From an uncultured Coriobacteriaceae bacterium (GTDB taxonomy: Bacteria > Actinomycetota > Coriobacteriia > Coriobacteriales > Eggerthellaceae), in contig UQDJ01000002.1 in the NCBI GenBank assembly GCA_900539675.1, forward strand, positions 23,780-87,779: 64,000 nucleotides of DNA, in the 5' to 3' direction. Both the position numbers and the translations under genes were made by a program. Within the stretch, counting starts at the first letter, position 1. The number at the start of each line of letters is the position of its first letter. This document shows, in pieces, positions 1 to 10,256 of this stretch. The notes beneath the pieces were generated by a model, which saw only the letters and a program-made list of their open reading frames with translations, was not told where the DNA came from and did not search any database.

Positions 1-135
1 AATGTTATAACGCTTTCGGGCAGATTTGTTTCCCTGGAAGACAACAAGCGTTTTTTGGATACCTTCTTAACGACGCCCTTTGAAGGGGGACGTCATGCCG
101 ATCGTGTGGCGAAAATCAACGCACTGGATAAGTAG
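1..135 (+). CDS. rpiB: Ribose-5-phosphate isomerase B, C-terminal end (partial)
   Basis: Frame 1 is open from the window edge to a TAG at 133-135 and encodes 44 residues. They read as the C-terminus of RpiB: a NVITLSGRF segment, then TTPFEGGRHADRVAKI, the family's conserved tail with the phosphate-binding Arg/His cluster. RpiB interconverts ribose-5-phosphate and ribulose-5-phosphate in the pentose phosphate pathway. The order rpiB-glyA-upp is common in actinobacteria and supports the call. The gene start lies outside the window. Confidence 0.85.
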   Translation, partial: NVITLSGRFVSLEDNKRFLDTFLTTPFEGGRHADRVAKINALDK

Positions 136-263
136 GTCTAGAGCGCTTTAGGTTACACCGGATTGGATTGTGGGCTGCGGCGCTCGTGGTCATATACAGC
201 AGCGCTTCTGATTGCGAATAGTAGCGCTTGCGCTCAGGCACCTAAGTTAAGTATTTTTTTCGG

Positions 264-369
264 TACAATTTCACAGTCATTAAAACGATGTGTACGCCAG
301 ACGGGTTTCATCCGTCTGGCGTCTTATATTTGCGGGCTTGTGCTAAGGTAGCACGAACGGAAAACCGTT
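264..369 (+). promoter_or_regulatory. Possible glyA promoter and structured leader
   Basis: A TACAAT hexamer at 264-269 is a good -10, but no convincing -35 lies 16-18 bp upstream. Downstream are three consecutive hairpins: a perfect 10-bp stem 295-304/312-321 with loop GTTTCAT, a 5-bp stem 340-344/350-354, and a 5-bp stem AACGG/CCGTT 356-360/365-369 with an AAAA loop. The first could instead be the rpiB terminator, although it lacks a clear T-run. No known glycine or THF riboswitch core was recognised. Confidence 0.35.
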
Positions 370-400
370 ATAGGCAAACAACGAAAGGAGCGCAAGCATT

Positions 401-1657
401 ATGTTCCTCGAACAACTTGCAGCAGAAGATCCACAGGTCGCCGACGCAATTGGGCAGGAGCTCTCACGCCAGCGCTCAACCATTGAGCTTATTGCCTCAG
501 AAAACTTTGCCTCTCCTGCAGTAATGGCTGCTATGGGTACGGTTTTGACCAATAAGTATGCTGAGGGCTATCCTGGAAAGCGCTATTACGGCGGTTGCGA
601 AAAGGTGGATATTGTAGAAAACCTGGCACGTGAACGTGCTAAGCAGCTGTTCCATTGCAACTTTGCAAACGTTCAGCCCCACAGTGGTGCTAACGCAAAC
701 TTTGCCGCTTATCAGGCTTTGGTGAACTTGGGCGATACCATTTTAGGGTTATCTCTGGACAACGGTGGTCATTTGACCCACGGCTCTCCGGTGAACTTCT
801 CCGGCAGGGATTACAACTTTGTCGCTTATGGCGTAGATCCTCAAACCGAACTGATTGACTACGATGAAATGGAGCGCCTGGCAAAGGAGCACCGTCCGAA
901 GCTGATCGTGGGTGGTGCATCTGCGTATTCCCGCGTGATCGACTTTAAGCGCATGCGCGAAATTGCTGATGAAGTGGGCGCTTATCTGATGATCGATATG
1001 GCTCACATTGCCGGTTTGGTTGCAACAGGGGCTCATCCAAGCCCGGTTCCTTATGCTCATGTGGTTACCTCTACCAGCCACAAGACCCTGCGCGGTCCTC
1101 GCGGCGGCTTCATTCTGTCCAACGACGAAGAAATTGCCAAGAAGATTGACAAGGCAGTATTCCCCGGTTCTCAGGGCGGTCCACTGATGCACATCATTGC
1201 AGCTAAGGCGGTTGCCTTTGGCGAAGCCTTGCAGCCTTCCTTTAAGGAATACATTGATCATGTGGTAGAAAACGCTAAGGCTATGGGTGAAGGCGTTGAA
1301 GAAGGCGGCTTGCGTTTGGTATCAGGCGGTACCGATAATCATCTGTGCTTGGTAGACCTTACTGCAGCAGACATTACGGGCAAGGATGCTGAAAAGGTAC
1401 TGGAGAGCATTGGCCTTACCGTGAACAAGAACACTATCCCTAATGAAAAGCGTTCTCCATTTGTAACCAGCGGTATTCGCATTGGTTCTGCAGCTGGTAC
1501 GACGCGTGGCTTTGATGCTCAGGAATTCAAGCGTATTGGTCAGTTGATTTCTGCTGGCGTATACAACGCAGAAAACAAAACGCGTCTTGAAGAATTGGCT
1601 GACGAAGTAGCCACCATGGTGGAGCGCCATCCGCTGTATCCTGAATTTAAGCACTAA
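401..1657 (+). CDS. glyA: Serine hydroxymethyltransferase
   Basis: A 418-residue PLP enzyme, full length for the family. It converts serine and tetrahydrofolate to glycine and 5,10-methylene-THF in the cytosol, feeding one-carbon metabolism. The hallmark [14 protein letters not shown] segment is present with the PLP-binding lysine at residue 228. The N-terminal [14 protein letters not shown] and [15 protein letters not shown] motifs, which form the substrate and folate sites, are also intact. The ATG at 401 is preceded by GAAAGGAG about 10 nt upstream. It sits between rpiB and upp, and one-carbon supply fits the nearby uracil and dCMP salvage genes. Confidence 0.97.
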   Translation: MFLEQLAAEDPQVADAIGQELSRQRSTIELIASENFASPAVMAAMGTVLTNKYAEGYPGKRYYGGCEKVDIVENLARERAKQLFHCNFANVQPHSGANANFAAYQALVNLGDTILGLSLDNGGHLTHGSPVNFSGRDYNFVAYGVDPQTELIDYDEMERLAKEHRPKLIVGGASAYSRVIDFKRMREIADEVGAYLMIDMAHIAGLVATGAHPSPVPYAHVVTSTSHKTLRGPRGGFILSNDEEIAKKIDKAVFPGSQGGPLMHIIAAKAVAFGEALQPSFKEYIDHVVENAKAMGEGVEEGGLRLVSGGTDNHLCLVDLTAADITGKDAEKVLESIGLTVNKNTIPNEKRSPFVTSGIRIGSAAGTTRGFDAQEFKRIGQLISAGVYNAENKTRLEELADEVATMVERHPLYPEFKH

Positions 1658-1721
1658 GTTCACGTACAACTTCTGCTGCCGCTCGCAGCATAGAACAACT
1701 ATCATAGATGCAAAGATGTAT

Positions 1722-1746
1722 GTCCCCTCTGTTTTGCAGAGGGGAC
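1722..1746 (+). terminator. 10-bp hairpin between glyA and upp
   Basis: GTCCCCTCTG (1722-1731) pairs perfectly with CAGAGGGGAC (1737-1746) around a TTTTG loop. It is followed by CTGCTTTATAA rather than a clean T-run. It may terminate glyA or act as a 5' structure for upp, whose ribosome binding site begins 10 nt later. Confidence 0.5.
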
Positions 1747-1767
1747 CTGCTTTATAAGGGGGTATAT

Positions 1768-2448
1768 ATGACCAGCCATGAATTTGGGGATCGTTTGGTG
1801 GTATTGCAGGATCATCCGCTGATTGCGCATAAGCTCTCTGTGCTGCGCAACGAAAACACTCCGTCGTCGGTTTTCCGTCAAACCGTGCATGAAATTACGC
1901 TTTTGGAATGCTATGAGGCCACGAAACATCTGCATACTCACGATGTGGCAGTGAAAACACCGCTGACAACATGCACCTGTAAAACCATTGCCAAGCAAGA
2001 GCCGGTCATCGTTCCTATTTTGCGCGCCGGGCTAGGTATGCTCGATCCCCTGCTTGAGGTGATTCCTTCGGCTCCGGTAGCTCATTTGGGTATGTATCGT
2101 GATGAAAAGACTCACAAGCCTATTGAATACTACGCAAAGATGCCCGGCTATATTGCTGAGCGCCAGGTTTTGCTGGTTGATCCTATGTTGGCAACGGGCG
2201 GTTCTTTGTGCGCGGCACTGGCGGCGCTGCGCAAGCGCAAGGTAGAAGACATTACCATCATGGTCATCGTGGCTTCACCTGAAGGGGTGCGGGCAGTATT
2301 GGACTATGATCCGGATGTGACCATTTATACCTGTGCGCTGGATGATGGCTTGAACAACGATGCCTATATTATTCCGGGCTTAGGGGATGCAGGGGATCGC
2401 ATTTATCAAACATTTGATACGCCGGTTACCAGCGATGTTTCCTATTAA
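1768..2448 (+). CDS. upp: Uracil phosphoribosyltransferase
   Basis: Salvage enzyme making UMP from uracil and PRPP in the cytosol. The 226-residue protein has the PRPP-binding segment VLLVDPMLATGGSL and the C-terminal uracil-binding IPGLGDAGDRIY. PILRAGLGM and the MYRDEKT flap are also typical. The ATG at 1768 is chosen because AAGGGGG (1756-1762) lies 5 nt upstream; an upstream in-frame ATG at 1708 would place the start inside the preceding hairpin. Its stop codon is part of the first copy of a degenerate repeat that fills the downstream spacer. Confidence 0.96.
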   Translation: MTSHEFGDRLVVLQDHPLIAHKLSVLRNENTPSSVFRQTVHEITLLECYEATKHLHTHDVAVKTPLTTCTCKTIAKQEPVIVPILRAGLGMLDPLLEVIPSAPVAHLGMYRDEKTHKPIEYYAKMPGYIAERQVLLVDPMLATGGSLCAALAALRKRKVEDITIMVIVASPEGVRAVLDYDPDVTIYTCALDDGLNNDAYIIPGLGDAGDRIYQTFDTPVTSDVSY

Positions 2449-2566
2449 GACTCAAGCCTTTCAGGCTAAGCCATCAAGATCGACGAGCCTATTAAGGCTA
2501 AGCCTTTAAGATCGGCGAGCCTATTAAGACCAAAACTGAGCTATTAAGCCCGGCTAGCCTATTAAG
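2441..2566 (+). repeat. Degenerate direct repeats starting at the upp stop codon
   Basis: The octamer CTATTAAG occurs five times, within 2441-2449, 2488-2496, 2520-2528, 2540-2548 and 2558-2566. It is usually preceded by GAGC or TAGC and followed by GCTAAGCC-like or GCCAAG-like text. The first copy contains the TAA stop of upp. Spacings of 47, 32, 20 and 18 bp show degenerate, unequal units. The rest of the 369-bp spacer to the next gene holds one hairpin (2726-2756) and no gene I can support. Confidence 0.7.
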
Positions 2567-2725
2567 GCCAAGGTGTGCCCTCTATCGGTAATGATGCGTG
2601 TAATACTTGGCTTTCAAGGAGGGCGCAGTAGCACAATCAGTACGAATTAGTGATGTGCATTCATCAGGCTTTCGGCATGATAGCTATCGTTAAGCCTTAA
2701 GGATGGCTCTTAACTATGCGGACAT

Positions 2726-2756
2726 GTCCTGCGCTTGGCCCCCTAGAGCGCAGGAC
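2726..2756 (+). terminator. 10-bp hairpin upstream of the deaminase gene
   Basis: GTCCTGCGCT (2726-2735) and AGCGCAGGAC (2747-2756) form a perfect stem with an 11-nt loop. No T-run follows. It may be a late terminator for upp or a leader structure for the deaminase gene, whose start is 61 nt downstream. Confidence 0.45.
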
Positions 2757-2817
2757 AACAGCATGGTATAAAGCTTTTAAGCGAACTATCCCGTTCGGTA
2801 CAACAAAGGAAGTTACC

Positions 2818-3315
2818 GTGGCTTTAGAACTACAAGACTATGAACGTCCTTCGTGGGACGAATACTTTATGAAACTGGCCAATGAAGTTTCTACGCGTAC
2901 AACGTGCTTACGTCGCGCGGTGGGGGCCATCATTGTGAAGGACCGCCGCATCTTAGCAACAGGCTACAACGGTGTGCCCACCGGTCTTCGTCATTGCAAC
3001 GTGACTGGTTGCTTGCGTGAGCAGTTAGGAGTGCCTTCCGGACAGCGTCACGAAATCTGTCGTGGCTTGCATGCAGAACAAAACGCACTTCTGCAGGCAG
3101 CACGTTATGGCATTAACATTTCAGGAGCATCTATTTACATCACTACGCAGCCCTGTGTGGTCTGTGCGAAGATGCTTATCAATGCCGGAATTAGCGAAAT
3201 TGTGTATCAAAATCCTTATCCGGATGAACTGGCAATGGAACTCCTGAAGGAGGCGGGCATGAAAATGCGCGTCTTTGATGGGCAGAATAGCAAAAATGTG
3301 GGGAATGCGGGTTAG
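2818..3315 (+). CDS. dCMP deaminase / ComE operon protein 2-type cytidine deaminase family protein
   Basis: A 165-residue zinc-dependent deaminase of the dCMP deaminase (ComEB) family, expected to convert dCMP to dUMP for thymidylate synthesis. Zinc ligands and catalytic Glu are visible: HAEQNAL with H85 and E87, then PCVVC with C113 and C116. The N-terminal [11 protein letters not shown] and ATGYNG motifs are typical, and an extra Cys/His pair (HCN...GCLRE) matches the second zinc site of dCMP deaminases. The GTG at 2818 has AAAGGA 7 nt upstream. An upstream in-frame ATG at 2716 is less likely because the hairpin 2726-2756 would fall inside the gene. Confidence 0.88.
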   Translation: MALELQDYERPSWDEYFMKLANEVSTRTTCLRRAVGAIIVKDRRILATGYNGVPTGLRHCNVTGCLREQLGVPSGQRHEICRGLHAEQNALLQAARYGINISGASIYITTQPCVVCAKMLINAGISEIVYQNPYPDELAMELLKEAGMKMRVFDGQNSKNVGNAG

Positions 3316-3462
3316 AACACGTTGCAAAGGCAAATGGATTGAAATAATTCATAATCGAAAAACTAGCCATTTACGGACAAAAGTTTGATATTAACCACCA
3401 AATTGGGAAATAAGTGTTTCTAAGAACGCGTTCGTAGGGTACAGTGTCTTGTGCGCATGGTT

Positions 3463-3489
3463 TTGACGAGCCATTCGCCTTGCTATTTT
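3463..3489 (+). promoter_or_regulatory. Weak candidate promoter for the atp operon
   Basis: TTGACG (3463-3468) is followed, with only a 15-bp spacer, by TATTTT (3484-3489). It lies about 95 nt upstream of the first operon gene, in the only long spacer before the ATP synthase genes. The spacer is shorter than ideal, so this is tentative. TACAGT at 3440-3445 is an alternative -10. Confidence 0.22.
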
Positions 3490-3584
3490 GTACGTTATCG
3501 GAAACGATGCAGCAGATCATCGGGCGCTCTCATAAGCTAGGTGATCTGAAGGGCGTATAGCCCCCAACCGAAGGAAAGGAAAGC

Positions 3585-3878
3585 ATGCTCACCGCTGTGG
3601 CAGCAGGAATTGTGGCAGGAATCGTTGGATTCCTTCCTCTTTTCGTATCGTTACGCTTGGCTAGGCGTTCAGACAGCATTGCACCTATGAGCATGGGACT
3701 CTATGGTTTGGCGGGCACTTTTGTCTCGCTCATCATTGTCATCGTAGCCATGATTGTCTTTGCGCAAATCGATCGCGCTTCTGTACTTCCCTTTGGTATT
3801 GCTGAGATTGCGGCACTGATTGTGTCGACGTCTCTTTATGTCGTTTACAAAAATGTCCTTGCTAAACGCAGGAAATAA
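3585..3878 (+). CDS. AtpI-like small membrane protein
   Basis: A 97-residue hydrophobic protein with three predicted membrane segments (about residues 3-23, 38-62 and 69-90) and a basic C-terminal tail ending in AKRRK. Its position directly upstream of atpB matches atpI, which is thought to aid c-ring or Mg2+ handling. Sequence similarity to AtpI is only general. The ATG follows GAAGGAAAGG. Confidence 0.6.
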   Translation: MLTAVAAGIVAGIVGFLPLFVSLRLARRSDSIAPMSMGLYGLAGTFVSLIIVIVAMIVFAQIDRASVLPFGIAEIAALIVSTSLYVVYKNVLAKRRK

Positions 3879-3904
3879 AGGCAACGGAAAGGTAAGGAAT
3901 CAAG

Positions 3905-4693
3905 ATGGGTGAAGCACTTTCACAGTTTGTCGAGGAGGCACAGCATCTATCGTCATCGTTTGATCCGGCGACGGTTTTCTCCATCGCGGGTTGGGACGTT
4001 ACACAGTACGTGCTGTACATGTTCCTCGCTTTGATTTTGGTTCTGCTGATCATCCTGATTGGCGGGCGCAAGTTGGAGCTGATCCCTCATAAGAAGTTCA
4101 CGGCTACGCTGGAATATGGCTACAACTTCATTTCTGAGAGCGTCGGCGGCGACGTTATCGGCGAAGGCTACAAGAAGCACATTCCGTTTTTGGCAACGCT
4201 GTTCTTCTTCATCTTGGTTGCAAACCTTATCGGTTTGATTCCAGGCGCTAAGGCTGCGATGGGTACCATCTCCATCACCTGGGCGCTGGCAGCTATCTCG
4301 TTTGTTTACTTTAACTTCTGGGGCTTGAAGAAGCTGGGCTTTTTCCACTACTTCAGGAGCTTGGCTCCTTCCGGTGTGCCCGGTCCTATGATTCCAATCA
4401 TCTGGTTCCTTGAATTCATTTCTATGGTCATCCGTGTTCTGACCCTGGCTGTTCGACTTTACGGCAATATGCTGGCTGGCCACATGGTATTGGCTGTATT
4501 CTCTTTGGCTACCACCATCTTCCTGCAGACTGCAATCTTCAACATGGATTTTGTTACTGCTCTGCCGGCAGTGGCTTGGTTCTTCTTGCTGTTCTTTATG
4601 TACGCCTTGGAAACGCTGGTTGCTTTCTTGCAGGCTTACGTATTCACGATTCTGTCTTCTTCCTACATCGGCATGGCTATCCACCCTCACTGA
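3905..4693 (+). CDS. atpB: ATP synthase Fo subunit a
   Basis: A 262-residue polytopic membrane protein that forms the proton half-channels against the c-ring. The essential arginine is in the conserved RLYGNMLAGH helix, preceded by FLEFISMVIRVLTLAV. The N-terminal FLATLFFFILVANLIGLIPG and the C-terminal LETLVAFLQAYVFTIL segment are typical. AAGGAA lies upstream of the ATG. It is the second gene of a complete, canonically ordered atp operon. Confidence 0.96.
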   Translation: MGEALSQFVEEAQHLSSSFDPATVFSIAGWDVTQYVLYMFLALILVLLIILIGGRKLELIPHKKFTATLEYGYNFISESVGGDVIGEGYKKHIPFLATLFFFILVANLIGLIPGAKAAMGTISITWALAAISFVYFNFWGLKKLGFFHYFRSLAPSGVPGPMIPIIWFLEFISMVIRVLTLAVRLYGNMLAGHMVLAVFSLATTIFLQTAIFNMDFVTALPAVAWFFLLFFMYALETLVAFLQAYVFTILSSSYIGMAIHPH

Positions 4694-4822
4694 TCGAAGA
4701 AACGCAGATTCGAAGAACCCGGCGCACGTCTAGCGTGCTTGATCTAGCCGCCGCATAAGAGCTAGCGCATAACATTGGTACTACAGCTGGTACGTAAAAC
4801 TTTTACAGCTGAAAGGTAATAA

Positions 4823-4845
4823 GGATAAGAGATAGGCTCTTATCC
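4823..4845 (+). promoter_or_regulatory. Hairpin just upstream of the atpE ribosome binding site
   Basis: GGATAAGAG (4823-4831) and CTCTTATCC (4837-4845) form a perfect 9-bp stem with an ATAGG loop. Six bases later comes a near-perfect AAAGGAGGT. Since subunit c is needed in about ten copies per enzyme, this 5' element could aid stability, processing or initiation at atpE. That role is inference by analogy with the E. coli atpE intergenic enhancer. Confidence 0.4.
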
Positions 4846-4862
4846 CGCTAAAGGAGGTAATC

Positions 4863-5081
4863 GTGGAACTTACACTCGCTATCGCTGCGCTGAAGGTCGT
4901 TGGCTATGGCCTCGCAGCAATCGGCCCTGGCATTGGTATCGGTATCGCTACCTACGGCCTGTGCGTTTCTGCTGCACGTCAGCCTGAAATGAAGGGTCAG
5001 CTCATGGGCTACTTCTTCATCGGCGCTGCAATGTCTGAGGCACTTGCATTGCTGGGCTTGGTTCTTTTCTTCATCGGCTAG
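4863..5081 (+). CDS. atpE: ATP synthase Fo subunit c
   Basis: A 72-residue hairpin proteolipid forming the rotor ring. Helix 1 contains GPGIGIGIATYG, the polar loop is ARQPEMKG, and helix 2 carries the ion-binding carboxylate E59 in GAAMSEALALLG. The helix-1 Gln and the Ser/Thr after the Glu that mark Na+-binding rings are absent, which favours proton coupling. The GTG start has the strongest ribosome binding site in the operon (AAAGGAGGT, 4851-4859). A 169-bp spacer with a hairpin separates it from atpB. Confidence 0.96.
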   Translation: MELTLAIAALKVVGYGLAAIGPGIGIGIATYGLCVSAARQPEMKGQLMGYFFIGAAMSEALALLGLVLFFIG

Positions 5082-5135
5082 TAGATTCTGTAAGAATTGA
5101 CGTTATTCCGATACGAAGAGAAGGAGGCAAGCGAA

Positions 5136-5747
5136 TTGAACGCAACTGTAAGCAAATATGTACGTAACTGCACGAGCGGCGTAATCGCTTTTGCTGTTGC
5201 GTCTGCAGTTTGCCCGGTGTCCGCATTCGCTGCAGAAAGCGGTGCAGGGATCAATGCAATTCTTCCTCAGATGGAAGAGTTCATCCCTATGCTCGTCGCC
5301 TTCATTATCTTGTGGATCGTTCTCGCTAAGTTCGGCTGGCCTAAGTTTGAGGGCATGCTTCAGAAGCGCGAGGACATGATCAAAACTAACCTGGAAAAGG
5401 CCGAAGTGGCTCGCCAGGAAAGTGAACGTCTGCTGGCTGAATACCAGGAGCAGCTCGAAAACGCTAAGTCTCAGGCTCAGGCAATGCTCACGAACGCTCA
5501 GAAGTCCAGTGAAGCACTTGAGACCGAGATTAAGGATCGTGCTCGCCAAGAAGCAGACGCCATGATCGAGAAGGCTAAGGTTGCCATCGAACAGGAAAAG
5601 CGTAACGCCATGAAAGAGCTGCAGAGCTCTATGGTTGATACGTCTATCGATGTTGCTACCCGCTTGATCGGCGAAGATTTCAGCGACGCCGAGCATCGCA
5701 AGCTCATTGAGCGCTACGTAAAAGAGGCAGGTAATCTCAATGCCTAA
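5136..5747 (+). CDS. atpF: ATP synthase Fo subunit b, with signal-peptide-like N-terminus
   Basis: The peripheral stalk subunit, 203 residues from a TTG at 5136 chosen because AAGGAGG (5121-5127) lies 8 nt upstream. A TTG at 5097 has no ribosome binding site. Residues 1-35 look like a signal peptide: a charged start, a hydrophobic core, and an SAFA/AES cleavage-like site. The usual membrane anchor follows at about 49-66 (PMLVAFIILWIVLAKF), then a long charged coiled coil rich in Ala, Glu, Lys and Gln. The extra N-terminal segment is unusual for subunit b. The stop overlaps atpH by 8 bp. Confidence 0.92.
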   Translation: MNATVSKYVRNCTSGVIAFAVASAVCPVSAFAAESGAGINAILPQMEEFIPMLVAFIILWIVLAKFGWPKFEGMLQKREDMIKTNLEKAEVARQESERLLAEYQEQLENAKSQAQAMLTNAQKSSEALETEIKDRARQEADAMIEKAKVAIEQEKRNAMKELQSSMVDTSIDVATRLIGEDFSDAEHRKLIERYVKEAGNLNA

Positions 5748-6315
5748 TCGTCATGTCACCCAAGCTACGATCGACGCATATGCAAACACCGTACTTGACG
5801 GCGCTAATGCTGCAGGCGGTACGGAAGCGGTTGTTGAAGTCCGCAACCAGATGCTTGAGATCCTTGGTTTCATGGCTACCAACATTGATCTTCGCCTGTC
5901 TTGCGACGACGAGGGATACACCCCCGAAGAGCGCGAAGGCATTGTGAAGGGCGTGTTTGGTTCATGCAATCAGGTTCTGGTAGGGCTGCTCTGTGTTATG
6001 GCTTCTCGTGCCGACATGGACAAGCTGCGCCAGATATACCACAGGTATGAAGACCTCATTGAATCCAAGCTGAACTTCAGCATTGTTGATGTAACGACGG
6101 TTGTTGAACTCGACGACAACTTGCGTGGGGTAATTACTAACAAGGCCGAATCCGACTTAGGCAGGAAGTGTGTTTTAGTAGAACACATTGATCCTTCTAT
6201 TCAGGGCGGCATCATTATGAGTGCGGGCAGCCGCTATGTGGATGCTAGCGTTCGTTCTCAGTTCGAACGTGCCCGCTTCACTCTCAAGCAAATGAATGAT
6301 GGAGGTGAATGCTAG
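5740..6315 (+). CDS. atpH: ATP synthase F1 subunit delta
   Basis: A 191-residue protein linking the b stalk to the top of the F1 hexamer. The N-terminal six-helix region is divergent. The C-terminal signature is clear: a VVELDD segment, then [20 protein letters not shown] and [12 protein letters not shown]. The ATG lies inside the end of atpF (8-bp overlap), implying translational coupling. Its stop TAG shares its last base with the GTG start proposed for atpA. Confidence 0.93.
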   Translation: MPNRHVTQATIDAYANTVLDGANAAGGTEAVVEVRNQMLEILGFMATNIDLRLSCDDEGYTPEEREGIVKGVFGSCNQVLVGLLCVMASRADMDKLRQIYHRYEDLIESKLNFSIVDVTTVVELDDNLRGVITNKAESDLGRKCVLVEHIDPSIQGGIIMSAGSRYVDASVRSQFERARFTLKQMNDGGEC

Positions 6316-7874
6316 TGACTGAAATCACCGCACAGTCTATCGACGAAGCGCTCCGCAAGCAGCTTGATGCTATCAACACGAGTGTAGAGTCTCGTGAAGT
6401 CGGTACGGTTGTACAAATTGGCGACGGCGTTGCGCGTATCGATGGCCTTAAGGGCGCCATGGAAGGCGAACTGTTGGAGTTTGACGGCGAGGAAGGCAAG
6501 ACCGTTTATGGTCTGGTTCAGAACCTTGAAGAAGATCAGGTAGGTGCCGTACTTCTCGGTGACGTTACTGCAATCAAGGAGAATGACCAGGCTCGTACAA
6601 CTGGTCGCATTCTGGAGGTTCCTTCCGGCAAGGCCATGCTCGGTCGTGTTGTTAATGCTTTGGGCCAGCCTATCGACGGCAAGGGTCCTATTGAAGCAGA
6701 AGGCATGCGTCCTATCGAATATAAGGCTCCTGGCGTTCATGAACGTCAGCCTGTTGAAGAACCAATGCAGACCGGTATCCTGGCTATCGACTCGATGGTA
6801 CCTATTGGACGTGGTCAGCGTGAATTGATCATTGGCGACCGCCAGACGGGCAAGACTGCTATCGCAATCGATGCAATCTTGAACCAAAAGGGCAAGGACA
6901 TGATCTGCGTTTACGTTGCAATCGGCCAGAAGGCTTCCACTGTTGCAACGGTTGTAGAAACCCTTGAGCGCCATGGTGCTATGGACTACACCATTGTTGT
7001 AGCTGCTACGGCTGCCGATCCTGCTACCATGCAGTACCTGGCTCCGATGTCTGGTGCTGCCATTGGCGAGCACTTCATCTACACCGGTGATGATGGCAAG
7101 CCAGCAGGCAAGGACAACCCAGGACGTCATGTTCTTTGTATCTATGACGACTTGACGAAGCAGGCAGTTGCTTATCGTCAGATGTCTTTGATTCTTCGTC
7201 GCCCACCAGGACGCGAAGCATATCCTGGCGATATTTTCTATCTGCATTCACGCCTTCTGGAACGTGCTTGCAAGCTTTCTGATGAAAACGGTGCAGGTTC
7301 TCTTACTGCTCTGCCTATCATCGAAACGCAAGCGGGTGACGTAGGTGCTTATATTCCTACGAACGTAATTTCTATTACGGACGGTCAGATTTATCTGAAG
7401 ACCAACCTCTTCTTCCAGGGCCAGCGTCCTGCTGTTGACGTAGGTCTTTCCGTTTCGCGTGTAGGCGGTTCTGCTCAGGTTAAGTCCATCAAGTCTGTTT
7501 CGGGCTCTTTGCGTCTGGACCTGGCAGCTTATCGTGAATTGCAGGCATTTACTCAGTTCGGTTCCGACCTGGACAAGTCCACGCAGCAGCAGCTCACCCG
7601 TGGTGCAGCTATGACCGAGTTGCTCAAGCAGGGTCGTTATGCTCCGATGCCAGTTGAAGAGCAGTCAATTGCTATCTATGCTGGTAACCAGGGCTATCTG
7701 GATGATCTGCCGGTTGATAGCATCGTTCGCTTCCGCGGCGAGATGCTTGACTATCTGCGCATTAATTATTCCGATACCGTTGCTAAGCTGAGGGACGGCA
7801 AGAAGTTTACCGACGAGATCGAGTCTGAACTCAATAAGGCTATTGAGGAATTCAAGACTCAGTTCATCGCGTAA
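6315..7874 (+). CDS. atpA: ATP synthase F1 subunit alpha
   Basis: The non-catalytic nucleotide-binding subunit of F1, 519 residues. The P-loop GDRQTGKT is at residues 174-181, and the alpha signature for the alpha/beta family (the [14 protein letters not shown] region) is present. GTG at 6315 is chosen because GGAGGT (6301-6306) is 8 nt upstream. The in-frame ATG at 6309 is only 2 nt from that motif and would add two residues. The gene follows atpH by a one-base overlap and precedes atpG by 12 bp. Confidence 0.96.
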   Translation: MTEITAQSIDEALRKQLDAINTSVESREVGTVVQIGDGVARIDGLKGAMEGELLEFDGEEGKTVYGLVQNLEEDQVGAVLLGDVTAIKENDQARTTGRILEVPSGKAMLGRVVNALGQPIDGKGPIEAEGMRPIEYKAPGVHERQPVEEPMQTGILAIDSMVPIGRGQRELIIGDRQTGKTAIAIDAILNQKGKDMICVYVAIGQKASTVATVVETLERHGAMDYTIVVAATAADPATMQYLAPMSGAAIGEHFIYTGDDGKPAGKDNPGRHVLCIYDDLTKQAVAYRQMSLILRRPPGREAYPGDIFYLHSRLLERACKLSDENGAGSLTALPIIETQAGDVGAYIPTNVISITDGQIYLKTNLFFQGQRPAVDVGLSVSRVGGSAQVKSIKSVSGSLRLDLAAYRELQAFTQFGSDLDKSTQQQLTRGAAMTELLKQGRYAPMPVEEQSIAIYAGNQGYLDDLPVDSIVRFRGEMLDYLRINYSDTVAKLRDGKKFTDEIESELNKAIEEFKTQFIA

Positions 7875-7886
7875 GGTGGTCTGACT

Positions 7887-8804
7887 ATGCCGAACCTTCA
7901 CGATATCGAAAGGCGCATTAAATCCGTCGAATCGACGAAGCAGGTTACGCATACCATGCAGATGGTAGCAGCCGCTAAGATTCGCCACGCCACCGAGCGT
8001 TGCGATGAGGCTACGCCGTTTGCCAATGCAATGCGCGAGTTGCTGGGCAACATTGGCCGTATGGGCGAATGCACCGCTCCGCTGGCTACTGAACACGATG
8101 AGATCAAGACTACCTTGATTGTTGCCATCGTGTCCGACCGTGGCTTGGCAGGCGGCTTCAACTCGAATATCTTGCATCGTGCTGAAAAGATCATGAAGGA
8201 TCGTAAGGCAGAAGGTAAAAACGTTGTCGTTATTGCGTGTGGCAAGAAAGCAATTGCGTACTTCAAGTATCGCGGCATTGATCCGGTACTGGCGTTTCGC
8301 GATCTTTCCGCCGATCCTCGCGTGGAAGAAGCAGAGGCAATGACTGATTACTGCGTCCAGCACTTCCTGGATGGCAGCATTGATGAAGTTATCACTCTGT
8401 ACAACCACGCTAAGAATGCAGCTGAACAGGTTCCCACGCGTCATCGCGTGTTGCCCGTAGATGTGAAGTCCTTCATTCCGGAGGGCGAACGCTTTAAGTT
8501 TGGTGGCATCATGGAGCCTGATATTGATAATCCTGACCTGCCTGGTGCTATTGAATATGAGCCCAGCCAGGAAGCGGTTTTGAGCAGGCTTCTGCCCGAA
8601 TACCTCAGTGGTTATTTCTATTATTCGCTGATTGAATCGGCCGCTGCCGAACAGGCTGCTCGTCGTAACGCAATGAAGAATGCGACGGATAATGCCAATG
8701 AAATGATTGATACGCTCAATCGACTTTATAACCGTGTACGTCAAGGTGCCATTACGACGGAAATCAACGAAATCGTTGGTGGCGCCGCAGCTTTGGAGGA
8801 CTAA
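7887..8804 (+). CDS. atpG: ATP synthase F1 subunit gamma
   Basis: The central rotor shaft, 305 residues, typical of actinobacteria. The N-terminal coiled-coil signature IERRIKSVESTKQVTHTMQM is split here by family-typical variation. SDRGLAGGFNSN marks the Rossmann-like middle domain. The C-terminal helix carries SAAAEQAARRNAMKNATDNA, the gamma family signature. AAGGTGGT precedes the ATG. The stop codon directly abuts the atpD start. Confidence 0.95.
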   Translation: MPNLHDIERRIKSVESTKQVTHTMQMVAAAKIRHATERCDEATPFANAMRELLGNIGRMGECTAPLATEHDEIKTTLIVAIVSDRGLAGGFNSNILHRAEKIMKDRKAEGKNVVVIACGKKAIAYFKYRGIDPVLAFRDLSADPRVEEAEAMTDYCVQHFLDGSIDEVITLYNHAKNAAEQVPTRHRVLPVDVKSFIPEGERFKFGGIMEPDIDNPDLPGAIEYEPSQEAVLSRLLPEYLSGYFYYSLIESAAAEQAARRNAMKNATDNANEMIDTLNRLYNRVRQGAITTEINEIVGGAAALED

Positions 8805-10253
<1,449 letters not shown>

Positions 10254-10256
10254 GTT

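Noticed and set aside
264..400. Glycine or tetrahydrofolate riboswitch upstream of glyA
   Set aside because: Hairpins are present, but none of the conserved core sequences of those riboswitches was found.
6312..7247. 311-codon minus-strand open frame opposite atpA
   Set aside because: Antisense of a highly conserved gene with composition explained by atpA codon use.
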